Below the pieces are notes generated by a model, which was not told the origin of the DNA, ran no database searches, and worked only from the letters and a program-made list of their open reading frames with translations. A program made the translations under genes and the position numbers. From assembly GCF_900116105.1 (NCBI RefSeq), contig NZ_FPAC01000009.1, positions 1-64,000 on the forward strand: 64,000 nt of DNA, in the 5' to 3' direction. Source of the DNA: Paenibacillus sp. 453mf (GTDB lineage: Bacteria; Bacillota; Bacilli; Paenibacillales; Paenibacillaceae). Positions within the stretch are counted from its first letter, which is position 1. Each line of letters begins with the position of its first letter. Shown in pieces: positions 8,493-16,777 of this stretch.

Positions 8493-9242
8493 ATGAGCAT
8501 AAACAAGGTTAAGTTACAGCCATCTGAACGATTAGATGATCTGTTAACTCATGATTTGCGTATTATTCAAAGTGATGAGGTGTTCAGCTTCTCTATGGAC
8601 GCTGTATTGCTGGCCAGATTCGCAGGCCTTCCTAGAAGGGGAAAGGTCCTGGATCTCTGTACAGGGAATGGAGTCATTCCTCTCCTAATGTCCACAAGAA
8701 CAGAGGCAACCATCGAAGGGATTGAGATTCAGCCTAGAATTGCCGACATGGCTAGACGAAGTGTGATGCTAAATGGACTAGGGGATCAGATTATGATTCG
8801 GGAAGGAGATTTGAGAGAACTGACTAGCATTACAGGTTATGGCGGTTATGATGCCATTACCGTGAATCCGCCCTATATGCCGTTAAACGGCAGTGATATT
8901 ACACTGAATGAGCATCAGGCAATTGCTAGGCATGAGATCCACTGTACTTTGGAGGAAGTACTAACAGCTTGTATGCATTTGGTGCGTACAGGCGGAAAAG
9001 TATCCATGGTACACAAACCCCAGAGAATCGGTGAAATCATCACCCTAATGCGTAAATACCGATTGGAGCCAAAACGAATTCGCATGGTCCATCCACGAAT
9101 CGACAAAGAGGCGAATATGGTGCTCATTGAGGCATTACGAGATGGCAAACCGGATGTCAGAATGCTGCCTCCGCTAATCGTGTATAACGAAAATGGGGAA
9201 TACTGCAAAGAAATTATGGATATTTACTATCCGAGTCCATGA
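8493..9242 (+). CDS. trmN6: tRNA1(Val) A37 N6-methyltransferase family (YabB/TrmN6)
   Basis: A 249-residue Rossmann-fold SAM methyltransferase of the YabB/TrmN6 group, probably methylating the N6 of adenine 37 in tRNA-Val. The SAM site is VLDLCTGNGVIPLL and the N6-adenine motif is VNPPYMP (NPPY). The family start ERLDDLLTHDLRIIQS agrees with ATG 8493, preceded by AGGCAGGT; an upstream ATG at 8439 is less likely. The GIY-YIG gene yazA that follows yabB in B. subtilis is absent. Confidence 0.85.
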   Translation: MSINKVKLQPSERLDDLLTHDLRIIQSDEVFSFSMDAVLLARFAGLPRRGKVLDLCTGNGVIPLLMSTRTEATIEGIEIQPRIADMARRSVMLNGLGDQIMIREGDLRELTSITGYGGYDAITVNPPYMPLNGSDITLNEHQAIARHEIHCTLEEVLTACMHLVRTGGKVSMVHKPQRIGEIITLMRKYRLEPKRIRMVHPRIDKEANMVLIEALRDGKPDVRMLPPLIVYNENGEYCKEIMDIYYPSP

Positions 9243-9303
9243 TAGCTGCTGGACATATGTTGAAGCAGTATCAGTGAAACGTGGAACTGGAGAGGAGTTA
9301 GCT

Positions 9304-10194
9304 ATGAATATGCAGGTACAGAAGAGCTTTGATCAGAAGGAAGGGACGGGTACACTGTATCTTGTAGGTACACCGATCGGCAATCTTGAAGATATCACCT
9401 ATCGAGCTGTAAATACCTTGAAGACATGTAACATCATTGCCGCAGAAGATACGAGACAGACCCGAAAGCTATTAACTCATTTTGAGATCAGCCCGGAGCT
9501 GTTGTTTAGTTATCATGAGCACAACAAGGATGCCAGTGGACCTGAATTAATCCGATATATAATAGAAGGAAAAAATTTAGCTCTCGTCAGCGATGCGGGT
9601 ATGCCGGCCATTTCAGACCCTGGTTCAGACCTGGTCAGTCTCGCAATTAAGGCGAATATTCCTGTGGTGACAGTGCCAGGAGCGAACGCTGCTCTATCCG
9701 CACTAATTGCATCCGGTCTTGGAACCGAGAGATTTACCTTTGTCGGATTTCTTCCCCGTGAGAAAAAGGACATTACTGCCATCCTGAAGAGTTTTGGAGC
9801 ATCGCAGGGGACCCTTTTGTTTTATGAGTCGCCACACCGGGTACAAAAAACTTTAGCCGTTATGCTGGAGATATGGGGAAACCGAAGAGCTGTGCTCGCA
9901 AGAGAGCTGACCAAGCGTCACGAAGAGTATGTGCGAGGGAATCTAGAGGAATGTATTGAATGGCTTGAGGAACATCCTCCTCTAGGTGAATATTGTTTGA
10001 TTATAGAGGGAAGAAGTCAGGATGAAGAGAAAGAGCTGCAGAATGAGTGGTGGCAGCAGTTAAGTCTTACAGAGCATGTGGAGCACTATGAGAAGGAAGG
10101 CAATACTCGCAAGGACGCAATGAAGAGAACAGCTGCAGATCGGGAACTTTCCAAAAGAGATGTATATAATGCTTTATTAAAAGAGGAAGAATAG
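9304..10194 (+). CDS. rsmI: 16S rRNA (cytidine1402-2'-O)-methyltransferase
   Basis: RsmI puts a 2'-O-methyl group on C1402 of 16S rRNA in the decoding centre. The 296-residue protein shows the tetrapyrrole-methylase-like fold: LYLVGTPIGNLEDITYRA at the start, AAEDTRQTRKLL, SYHEHN, LVSDAGMPAISDPG and VPGANAALSALIASGL, all RsmI signatures, plus a C-terminal helical domain. ATG 9304 is chosen for the GGAGAGGAG ribosome site just upstream; an open frame extends into trmN6. The 61-bp gap suggests cotranscription with trmN6. Confidence 0.93.
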   Translation: MNMQVQKSFDQKEGTGTLYLVGTPIGNLEDITYRAVNTLKTCNIIAAEDTRQTRKLLTHFEISPELLFSYHEHNKDASGPELIRYIIEGKNLALVSDAGMPAISDPGSDLVSLAIKANIPVVTVPGANAALSALIASGLGTERFTFVGFLPREKKDITAILKSFGASQGTLLFYESPHRVQKTLAVMLEIWGNRRAVLARELTKRHEEYVRGNLEECIEWLEEHPPLGEYCLIIEGRSQDEEKELQNEWWQQLSLTEHVEHYEKEGNTRKDAMKRTAADRELSKRDVYNALLKEEE

Positions 10195-10213
10195 CCCTCA
10201 TATTGAATGAAAG

Positions 10214-10257
10214 AAAAAAACACCTTCTTCGGCAGAATGTATCTGACGAGGAAGGTG
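10214..10257 (-). terminator. terminator of abrB (reverse strand)
   Basis: A 15-bp imperfect stem (CACCTTC...GAAGGTG arms, seven-base loop) followed on the reverse strand by a T-run. The strong T-run lies only on the reverse-strand side, so it serves abrB, about 140 bases beyond its stop; it may also hinder readthrough from rsmI. Confidence 0.75.
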
Positions 10258-10395
10258 CCTAAGGAGATATGAAAAAGGTTAGAAATAACAATTATATATT
10301 CTTAAGAAAAGCGAGCATCTATATTAAAGGAATCGTTAATGATTACTGATTGAAGGTATGCTTTTCTCTACCAAATTGATTATAACCTATTCTAC

Positions 10396-10650
10396 TTAAT
10401 TTGTCACCGGTGCTGGAATTTCAGAAATACATTCGTGACAAACAATTTTACCTTTGAAGTACGTTACGTTTTCAGCGTTGCCGCAGAAAATACAAGCAGG
10501 CTCATATTTCTTAAGCATGATGCGCTCACCGTCTACGTAAATTTCAAGTGCATCTTTTTCACCAATACCGAGTGTACGGCGCAATTCGATAGGTATAACA
10601 ACCCGGCCCAGTTCATCAACTTTTCTTACAATACCTGTAGATTTCATCAT
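10396..10650 (-). CDS. abrB: AbrB family transition-state regulator with C-terminal zinc ribbon
   Basis: An 84-residue DNA-binding regulator. Residues 1-50 are nearly identical to the N-terminal swapped-hairpin domain of B. subtilis AbrB (STGIVRKVDELGRVVIPIELRRTLG), the repressor of post-exponential genes. The C-terminal half differs: instead of the AbrB oligomerisation domain there are two Cys pairs, CIFC and CHEC, typical of a small zinc ribbon. The location between rsmI and tatD matches B. subtilis abrB. GAGAGGAG precedes the start; Met2 at 10647 is an equally possible start. A probable Spo0A box lies in the leader. Confidence 0.88.
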   Translation of the reverse strand: MMKSTGIVRKVDELGRVVIPIELRRTLGIGEKDALEIYVDGERIMLKKYEPACIFCGNAENVTYFKGKIVCHECISEIPAPVTN

Positions 10651-10691
10651 TTTATACTAACTCCTCTCGCCATCGCTTATTACTGTCATGA

Positions 10692-10698
10692 TTCGACA
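10692..10698 (-). promoter_or_regulatory. Spo0A box in the abrB leader
   Basis: TTCGACA, read on the reverse strand as TGTCGAA, is a perfect 0A box. It would lie about 20 bases downstream of the abrB transcription start. In B. subtilis Spo0A~P represses abrB from 0A boxes in the same place. Confidence 0.65.
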
Positions 10699-10721
10699 TT
10701 ATTTTATGTTTTATGCTAATC

Positions 10722-10750
10722 ATCATACCAACCATTCCCAAATCAGTCAA
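10722..10750 (-). promoter_or_regulatory. sigma-A promoter of abrB
   Basis: On the reverse strand TTGACT, 17 bases, TATGAT: a near-consensus sigma-A promoter 72 bases before the abrB start codon. Confidence 0.8.
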
Positions 10751-10766
10751 CATTAAAAATAAAGAA

Positions 10767-10796
10767 TTGCATTAACATTGTATGAAGAAATAGAAT
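10767..10796 (+). promoter_or_regulatory. possible sigma-A promoter toward ywfO
   Basis: TTGCAT, 18 bases, TAGAAT on the forward strand. It would give a leader of about 200 bases. A second TATAAT at 10897-10902 lies closer but has no good -35. Confidence 0.35.
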
Positions 10797-10848
10797 GAGT
10801 ACTGGTATTAACGATGATTTTCTAGTACCTATCTATTATTATAACGCG

Positions 10849-10940
10849 TGTCGATTTGGAAATCAAAACCGCAGCACTATTCGACAAATTATGTCGTATA
10901 ATGTCGAAATAATCAAGTAAGATGCAAGGATAAAGTCGAA
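10849..10940 (+). promoter_or_regulatory. cluster of Spo0A-box-like sites before ywfO
   Basis: Perfect 0A boxes TTCGACA at 10880-10886 and TGTCGAA at 10902-10908 flank a TATAAT at 10897-10902. One-mismatch copies lie at 10849 (TGTCGAT), 10892 (TGTCGTA) and 10934 (AGTCGAA). The first perfect box and the 10892 copy form the palindrome CGACA-AATTA-TGTCG. Together with the box in the abrB leader this suggests Spo0A control of both divergent genes; binding is inferred. Confidence 0.55.
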
Positions 10941-11008
10941 TTCCTACTTTAGTTGCACACAATTGAATTTTGTTATAAGAATTTAGTTGAAAAAGGAGCT
11001 GATAATCG

Positions 11009-12289
11009 ATGGAGCAAAAGCTTAACGAAGAGAAAGTATTTAAAGACCCCGTTCATAACTATGTGCATGTTCAGGATCCGATTATATGGCAGCTTATTAA
11101 TACCCCGGAATTTCAGCGTCTTCGCCGAATTAGACAACTGGGCACTACATATTTGACTTTTCACGGAGCAGAACACAGTCGCTTTTCTCATTCTTTAGGT
11201 GTGTATGAAATTACAAGGAAGATCATATCTCAGTTTGAACGGAATGAATATCCCGATTGGCCGAAGAAAGAGAAATTGGTCGCTCTATGCGCAGCTTTAT
11301 TGCATGACGTTGGACACGGTCCTTTTTCTCATTCGATTGAAGAGGCTTTTGATATGGATCATGAAGAGTGGACCTGTAAAATCATACTGGGAGATACCGA
11401 AGTGGGCCGGATACTAAATACAGTAGGTCCTGATTTCGCCCAAAAGGTCGCTTCTGTCATTGCCAAGACGTATGATAAGCCTATCGTTGTCAATCTGGTT
11501 TCAAGTCCGCTCGATGCAGATCGAATGGATTACTTGCTGCGAGATGCCTATTATACTGGAGTGAATTATGGAACAATTGACCTTGATCGGATACTCCGTA
11601 TGCTGCGCCCTTACCAGGGGAGAGTTGTCGTTAAAGATTCAGGAATGCATGCAGTTGAGGATTATCTAATGTCGAGATATCAGATGTATTGGCAGGTATA
11701 TTTCCACCCGGTAACTCGAAGTTCTGAAATTGTTCTGCGTCAAATCTTTAGAAGAGCTAAGGAACTGGTAACAGAAGGCTACACATTCGGCTTCATGCTT
11801 AGACCGCTCCTTCATTTGATTAAGGGGGATATATCGGTCAAAGATTATCTTCGTATTGATGAATCCACGATTCAAGCTGCTTTTAATGAATGGACTGATG
11901 AGAAGGACCCGATTCTAAGTGAACTTTGTACCCGGTTCTTGGACCGTAAGCTCTATAAATATGTTGAAGTGGATTATATCGAGCACAAGGATATCAAGCA
12001 GATTGAAGATGCATTTCTCGAGGCAGGCTTGAATCCAACCTATGATCTTGAAATTGATTTTCCTACGGATCTGCCGTATGATGTGTTCCGACCTGATATT
12101 GCGGGGAGCAAGAGACAGATCATTATTCTAGACAAGCAGGAAAGACAAAGAGATATATCCGAAGTTTCAGAAATTGTACGCTCCATAAGCGGCATGCAAA
12201 AAGGAAATTATCATCTCTACTTCCCTCATGAGAAGCTGATGAATGCATTGCCCAAGCTCCCTCCGGAAATTGCTGGAATGTTTAAATAA
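11009..12289 (+). CDS. HD-domain phosphohydrolase (YwfO/SAMHD1-like)
   Basis: A 426-residue HD-superfamily hydrolase closest in pattern to B. subtilis YwfO and the Enterococcus EF1143 dNTP triphosphohydrolase, relatives of SAMHD1. The metal site can be traced: H in HSRFSHSLGV, the HD pair in LLHDVGHGPFSHS, and the distal Asp in LDADRMDYLLRD; QRLRRIRQLG near residue 40 is also typical. The likely reaction is removal of triphosphate from deoxynucleotides, but the substrate is inferred. GAAAAAGGAG precedes the ATG. In B. subtilis this place between abrB and tatD holds metS, so this is a different gene in a conserved slot. Confidence 0.85.
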   Translation: MEQKLNEEKVFKDPVHNYVHVQDPIIWQLINTPEFQRLRRIRQLGTTYLTFHGAEHSRFSHSLGVYEITRKIISQFERNEYPDWPKKEKLVALCAALLHDVGHGPFSHSIEEAFDMDHEEWTCKIILGDTEVGRILNTVGPDFAQKVASVIAKTYDKPIVVNLVSSPLDADRMDYLLRDAYYTGVNYGTIDLDRILRMLRPYQGRVVVKDSGMHAVEDYLMSRYQMYWQVYFHPVTRSSEIVLRQIFRRAKELVTEGYTFGFMLRPLLHLIKGDISVKDYLRIDESTIQAAFNEWTDEKDPILSELCTRFLDRKLYKYVEVDYIEHKDIKQIEDAFLEAGLNPTYDLEIDFPTDLPYDVFRPDIAGSKRQIIILDKQERQRDISEVSEIVRSISGMQKGNYHLYFPHEKLMNALPKLPPEIAGMFK

Positions 12290-12328
12290 TGTGAGACAAG
12301 ATACAGCCCTTGAAAGGAGTAAGATTAT

Positions 12329-13096
12329 ATGATGTTATTCGACACACATACACATTTGGATGCCCCTGAATTCGACGCTGACCGCGAGGAAGTGATTCAG
12401 CGTGCTGTCGAAAAGGGGGTTACCCGCATGATTAATATAGGATTTAACCGGGAAACGATACCTTCTACGATGAAACTTGCCGAAACCTATGATTTTATCT
12501 ATGCGGCAGTTGGCTGGCATCCTGTCGATGCCATCACGATGAAGGATGGAGATCTGGAATGGATTGCATCATTATGTAAACACGAGAAGGTCGTTGCGAT
12601 CGGTGAAATCGGTCTGGATTATCATTGGGATACTTCTCCCAAGGAAGTTCAGCATGAGGTGTTGCGCCAACAAATTGGACTGGCTAGAGAGATCGCCATG
12701 CCGATTGTCATTCATAACCGAGATGCGCATGAAGATATTATTCGAATCCTACGTGAAGAGAAAGCACATGAAGTGGGCGGAGTGATGCATTCCTTCTCAG
12801 GAAGCTGGGAAACAGCAAAAATGGCGCTGGATATGGGTTTTCATATCTCCTTCGGAGGGCCGATTACGTTCAAGAATGCAAAGCAGCCCAAGGAAGTGCT
12901 CGCAAAAGTACCCCTTGACCGGCTCTTGATCGAAACGGATTCCCCATACCTGACACCACATCCATTCCGCGGCAAGAGAAATGAGTCTGCTCATGTGGCC
13001 CTGGTGGCAGAAATGGCAGCAGAGCTGAAGGGCATTTCTGTGGAGGAATTAGCAGAGATTACGACCGCAAATACACTGGAACGATTTGGTATTTGA
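12329..13096 (+). CDS. tatD: TatD family metal-dependent hydrolase
   Basis: A 255-residue TIM-barrel metal hydrolase of the TatD/YabD family, 3'-5' exonucleases implicated in DNA repair and turnover. Metal ligands are visible: DTHTHLD at the N-terminus, GEIGLDYHWD around residue 92, VIHNRDAHED, MHSFSG and IETDSPYLTPHPFRG. AAAGGAG is nine bases before ATG 12329; Met2 is an alternative. It lies 39 bp after ywfO and is probably cotranscribed with it. Confidence 0.92.
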   Translation: MMLFDTHTHLDAPEFDADREEVIQRAVEKGVTRMINIGFNRETIPSTMKLAETYDFIYAAVGWHPVDAITMKDGDLEWIASLCKHEKVVAIGEIGLDYHWDTSPKEVQHEVLRQQIGLAREIAMPIVIHNRDAHEDIIRILREEKAHEVGGVMHSFSGSWETAKMALDMGFHISFGGPITFKNAKQPKEVLAKVPLDRLLIETDSPYLTPHPFRGKRNESAHVALVAEMAAELKGISVEELAEITTANTLERFGI

Positions 13097-13334
13097 TAAA
13101 ATAGAGAGAAAAACAGGTGAAAAAGTGAGTAAAACGGAGCGATTAAACTTTTTGTAAGAGTTTTCCGCTGATTATTACAAATTTTTAACCAATTATTTAG
13201 AAAAACATAGTTGAATACTGCTTTACAACATGCATCGAAACAGGATATCATCGTTTCAGTGAATTGTTGATTGTTGGTAAAGTCCATTTTACATTCATTT
13301 GATTTACCACTTTGAATTCACTTCATGAGTCATT

Positions 13335-13562
13335 CTCGCTGAATCTTTTGTATTAAACAAAGAACGGGGGAACCGATATAGTGGTCTGCTGCTAGGCAGA
13401 AGATTTAAAATTAAGAGAGTTGTCTCTCTTCATGGACCACTGTATTTGATTTCAACATTTGAGTCTTGGGGTGAACGTAAAGGACAGCTGCCATGAGCAG
13501 CCTGGATCTGACGCGAGGGCGACTCTTACGCCCGAACCCGACAGCTAACCCCGTAAGCGTAT
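13335..13562 (+). ncRNA. ydaO-yuaA riboswitch (cyclic di-AMP)
   Basis: The leader of yabE carries the conserved blocks of the ydaO/yuaA class, which senses c-di-AMP: TCGCTGAATC at the 5' end, CGGGGGAACC near 13365, then GACTCTTACGCCCGAACCCGACAGCTAACCCCGTAAGCG at the 3' end, where the CCGAACCCG...CAGCTAACC core is close to diagnostic. An insert with the hairpin AGAGAGTTGTCTCTCT sits in the middle. Members of this class often control cell-wall hydrolase genes and switch expression off when c-di-AMP is bound. A terminator follows. The exact ends are approximate. Confidence 0.9.
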
Positions 13563-13624
13563 TGAAGAGGCAAAACTCGTGCATGATGTTTCCGATATTC
13601 TCATTTGGACTTATCGGAGCCACG

Positions 13625-13650
13625 AAAGAGTTCCTCTTAAACTCTTTTTT
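13625..13650 (+). terminator. riboswitch expression-platform terminator
   Basis: An 8-bp stem (AAAGAGTT/AACTCTTT) with a seven-base loop, then TTTTTT, 63 bases after the riboswitch core and 200 bases before yabE. It is the probable output of the c-di-AMP riboswitch. Confidence 0.8.
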
Positions 13651-13718
13651 GGCTTCTTTGCTTTAGGAGAATAAAAGTTACATTGTCGTCATACTGTTGG
13701 TTAACAGGAGGTGACATC

Positions 13719-13790
13719 ATGCTGCGAAGAGTGGCACATGATGCAGAATCGGACGGGAGTTTCTCCGGTTTTGTAGACAAATCGGTATAG
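13719..13790 (+). CDS. possible 23-residue peptide ORF upstream of yabE
   Basis: A short frame, ATG to TAG, preceded by AACAGGAGGTGA at ideal spacing. The predicted peptide begins MLRRVAHDAESDG and has no recognisable domain. It lies between the riboswitch terminator and yabE, so it would be translated only when the riboswitch allows readthrough. It could be a leader peptide, a small protein or a chance ORF. Confidence 0.35.
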   Translation: MLRRVAHDAESDGSFSGFVDKSV

Positions 13791-13851
13791 TCGCGTCAAA
13801 TACAATCATGCAATACTCTTGACGGCGGGACTATGAAGGAGGACGGAGGAA

Positions 13852-15078
13852 GTGGGAAATTTCCAACTAGAGGAGACCCATGAGTCACCATCATCCAGCA
13901 AGTCTTACGCGTTGCGATGGAAGCATGAGAATCTGCGTCAGATCACACTAGTCGCAATCTTCTCAATCGCACTGTTAGTCATGATCTCACTCATTGTGTA
14001 TGGTCAGGGAGGCAAGGAAATTTCAATCGTCGTGGACGGCAAGGCTCAAACCTTGGAAACGCGTGAAGGAATGCTTAGTGAAGTGCTGGATGAGCATTCA
14101 ATCGCAGTCAGTCCGCATGACGAAGTCTCGATGTCTTTGAGTGATGAGATTGAAGATGGGGATCGAGTAACTATTAACCGGGCTGTAGCGATTAACGTAA
14201 CGGCAGACGGTGAGACAGAGCAAATTTATACGACACAAGATACAGTTAAGGAAGCACTTGCTGCACATAGCATCGAAGTATCAGAAGATGATAAAGTATA
14301 TCCCGCTGCTGACACTGCGGTGAAGGCGGATCTTAATATTCGAGTAGTCCGGGTGACCAAGCAAACAGCAACACAGGAAGCTTCCATTCCGTTCAAGGTG
14401 ATCAAAACGGCTGACCCAAGCTTGTACAAGGGCGATAACCGGGTCATTCAGAGCGGCAAGGAAGGTGTAATCGTTCAGACGATCGAGAAGACCTTCCAGG
14501 ATGGCGAATTGGTGTCCAAGAAAATGACGGGCAAGAAGGTTGAATCCAACCGTGTTGACAAAGTCATTGCCGTAGGAACGAAGAAGAAGCCTGAACCTGT
14601 TCAGGAGACCGTAGTTGCCGCTGCAAGCACGACTGAATCCACAGCTGCAGCTAAATCTTCTAATGCTTCCTCTTCGAAATCATCAGCAAGCCTTGCTGAT
14701 AAAGTGAAGAAGGTATCTGCTTCCAGTGACAGCGAATCCGTCACGAAGGACGGAGTTACGTTTAAGGCCAAAAAAGTACTAAGCAATGTATCTATGACGG
14801 CTTATTCCTCTGAACAAGAGGGTATTGGTACGAAGACGGCTTCCGGCACGCGTGTACAGGAAGGACGTACTATCGCAGTTGACCCTGATGTGATCCCTCT
14901 TGGATGGTGGGTATACATTGAAGGCGTAGGATTCCGTCGTGCTGAAGATACAGGCGGCGCAATTAAGGGCAACAAAATTGATGTGTATTATGACAGCTTA
15001 GAGCAGGCTATCCATTTTGGCCGTAAAAAAGGTAAAACAGTATACGTTATCGGTCCGGTGAAGCCGGAACTGAATTAA
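13852..15078 (+). CDS. yabE: YabE-like cell-wall protein (DUF348, G5 and 3D domains)
   Basis: A 408-residue envelope protein of the YabE/Rpf-like group, thought to remodel peptidoglycan. Order: cytoplasmic N-terminus, one membrane segment (residues about 31-50), two DUF348 repeats (about 55-150), a G5 domain (about 165-240), a Ser/Ala/Thr-rich linker, and a C-terminal 3D domain (from about 305) with its three Asp in AEDTGGAIKGNKIDVYYDS. GTG 13852 follows AAGGAGG with nine-base spacing. Expression is expected to depend on c-di-AMP through the riboswitch. B. subtilis YabE is also controlled by an antisense RNA; I see no firm evidence for one here. Confidence 0.9.
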   Translation: MGNFQLEETHESPSSSKSYALRWKHENLRQITLVAIFSIALLVMISLIVYGQGGKEISIVVDGKAQTLETREGMLSEVLDEHSIAVSPHDEVSMSLSDEIEDGDRVTINRAVAINVTADGETEQIYTTQDTVKEALAAHSIEVSEDDKVYPAADTAVKADLNIRVVRVTKQTATQEASIPFKVIKTADPSLYKGDNRVIQSGKEGVIVQTIEKTFQDGELVSKKMTGKKVESNRVDKVIAVGTKKKPEPVQETVVAAASTTESTAAAKSSNASSSKSSASLADKVKKVSASSDSESVTKDGVTFKAKKVLSNVSMTAYSSEQEGIGTKTASGTRVQEGRTIAVDPDVIPLGWWVYIEGVGFRRAEDTGGAIKGNKIDVYYDSLEQAIHFGRKKGKTVYVIGPVKPELN

Positions 15079-15193
15079 AATATATTTTACAATCACGTCC
15101 CTGATGTTATAGTATTAACATCAAGATTAGGTGATGCTATATAAGGTGAACGAAAGTTTAGACAGCAAGTCTATCGTTTGCCCCTTAACATGC

Positions 15194-15222
15194 AGAAGAG
15201 GAGCTTTTCCTCTTCTCTTTTT
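15194..15222 (+). terminator. terminator after yabE
   Basis: A perfect 9-bp stem (AGAAGAGGA/TCCTCTTCT) followed by CTTTTT, just before rnmV. A separate inverted repeat, GATGTTA-TAGTAT-TAACATC, lies at 15103-15122 without a T-run. Confidence 0.85.
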
Positions 15223-15246
15223 GTTTAGAAAGGAAGTCATGTGGTC

Positions 15247-15792
15247 ATGATTAAAGAAATCATTGTCGTTGAAGGCAGAGATGATACCGTAGCCATCAAG
15301 CGTGCAGTGGATGCAGATACGATTGAAACCGGCGGTTCCGCTATAAACAGCCGAATACTTAAAAAAATCGAGCTTGCCCAGCAAAGAAGGGGTGTTATCG
15401 TCTTTACGGACCCCGATCATGCAGGCGAGCGAATTCGCAAGATTATATCAAACAAGATTCCTGGCGTGAAGCATGCGTTCATTAAGGAGCAGGATGCGAC
15501 CCGCAAAGGCGATATTGGTGTAGAGAATGCATCTCCCGACTCAATACGGGCAGCACTGTCCAAGGTGCATACAACCTATGATGGTGCAGAGCCGCTTATA
15601 GACTGGCAAGATCTGATCGAAGCTGGACTTATCGTCCATAAGGACGCTGCGAATCGGCGTATGATGCTGGGCAACATTCTGGGTATAGGATATTGTAATG
15701 GCAAGCAGCTGCATAAGCGGCTGACGATGTTCCAGATTAGCCGTGAGGAATTTGTACGAGCACTAGAGCAAATAGAACGTGAGGGATCGTGA
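15247..15792 (+). CDS. rnmV: ribonuclease M5
   Basis: RNase M5 performs the final double-strand cleavage of 5S rRNA precursors together with ribosomal protein L18. The 181-residue protein has the Toprim fold: IIVVEGRDD with the catalytic Glu, FTDPDHAGERIRK with the Asp pair, and the C-terminal domain of the family. ATG 15247 gives the usual family start; a GTG at 15241, only four bases after AAGGAAG, is the alternative. It is followed within five bases by rsmA, as in B. subtilis. Confidence 0.93.
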   Translation: MIKEIIVVEGRDDTVAIKRAVDADTIETGGSAINSRILKKIELAQQRRGVIVFTDPDHAGERIRKIISNKIPGVKHAFIKEQDATRKGDIGVENASPDSIRAALSKVHTTYDGAEPLIDWQDLIEAGLIVHKDAANRRMMLGNILGIGYCNGKQLHKRLTMFQISREEFVRALEQIEREGS

Positions 15793-15796
15793 GAAC

Positions 15797-16684
15797 GTGA
15801 AAAATATAGATGAGATTGCAACGCCAAGACGAACGAAAGAGATCATTGCAAGACACGGGTTTTCTTTCAAAAAAAGCCTGGGACAAAATTTTCTGATCGA
15901 CCAAAATATTCTTCATAAAATTGTGGATGCAGCTGATCTCAATGAACATAAGGGGGCACTTGAGATTGGACCGGGAATCGGTGCACTGACAGAGAAGCTT
16001 GCACAGCGTGCAGGGAAGGTGACCGCAGTTGAGATTGACCAACGCTTGATTCCGATCCTTACAGAAGTGCTGGAACCTTACTCTAATATATATGTACATC
16101 ATGGAGATGTTCTTAAAACAGATCTTCCTGAATTGTTTGCAAAAAATTTCGCAGGTATGGACAAGGTCAGCGTTGTTGCTAATTTGCCTTACTATGTAAC
16201 GACACCTATATTGATGAGGCTTCTCGAGGAGAAGCTGCCGCTCGACAGCATTGTTGTCATGATTCAGAAGGAAGTTGCAGAACGAATGGCTGCTTCCCCG
16301 GGAACGAAGGATTATGGGACGCTCAGCATCGCGGTTCAATATTACAGTGAGCCTGAACTGGTATGCATCGTACCCCACACGGTATTTATTCCGCAGCCTA
16401 ATGTTGAATCCGCAGTCATCAAGTTAAAGGTAAGAGAGAAGCCTCCCGTTGAAGTGAAGGATGAGAAGTTTTTCTTTGAAGTTATCCATGCTTCATTTGC
16501 ACAGAGACGGAAGACAATTGCTAATAATCTAAAGAGTCGTTTCTTTACAAAAGAAAACAGAGACCAGCTGGAGCCCATGCTGGAGGCGGCTGGGATTGAA
16601 CCTACGAGACGAGGGGAGACACTCAGTATTGAGGAGTATGCTCGTTTAAGCGATGTCTTGCTGGAAGCCGGAATAAGGCTCTAA
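15797..16684 (+). CDS. rsmA: 16S rRNA A1518/A1519 dimethyltransferase (KsgA)
   Basis: RsmA/KsgA dimethylates two adjacent adenines near the 3' end of 16S rRNA during 30S assembly. The 295-residue protein shows the family motifs: FSFKKSLGQNFLID, LEIGPGIGALTEKLA for SAM, VEIDQRL, and the N6-adenine motif VANLPYYVTTP. GTG 15797 gives the conserved beginning and has GAGGGATC at suitable spacing; an in-frame GTG at 15779 overlaps rnmV. No terminator is seen directly after it. Confidence 0.94.
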   Translation: MKNIDEIATPRRTKEIIARHGFSFKKSLGQNFLIDQNILHKIVDAADLNEHKGALEIGPGIGALTEKLAQRAGKVTAVEIDQRLIPILTEVLEPYSNIYVHHGDVLKTDLPELFAKNFAGMDKVSVVANLPYYVTTPILMRLLEEKLPLDSIVVMIQKEVAERMAASPGTKDYGTLSIAVQYYSEPELVCIVPHTVFIPQPNVESAVIKLKVREKPPVEVKDEKFFFEVIHASFAQRRKTIANNLKSRFFTKENRDQLEPMLEAAGIEPTRRGETLSIEEYARLSDVLLEAGIRL

Positions 16685-16728
16685 CAAGCTTATCACTCGT
16701 GTTTCCGGAAATTAAGAAAAAGAGATGA

Positions 16729-16756
16729 ACCAAAGCCCTGCCTCGCCCATAACATA
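16729..16756 (+). promoter_or_regulatory. sigma-K-type promoter of yabG
   Basis: A -35 AACC at 16728-16731 and a -10 CATAACATA at 16748-16756, with 17 bases between the AC core and the -10, match the mother-cell sigma-K pattern (mACm and CATAnnnTA). B. subtilis yabG is a sigma-K gene. The implied leader is only about 15 bases, which is short. Confidence 0.5.
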
Positions 16757-16777
16757 GGGTTAGAGGTGATAACGTTG

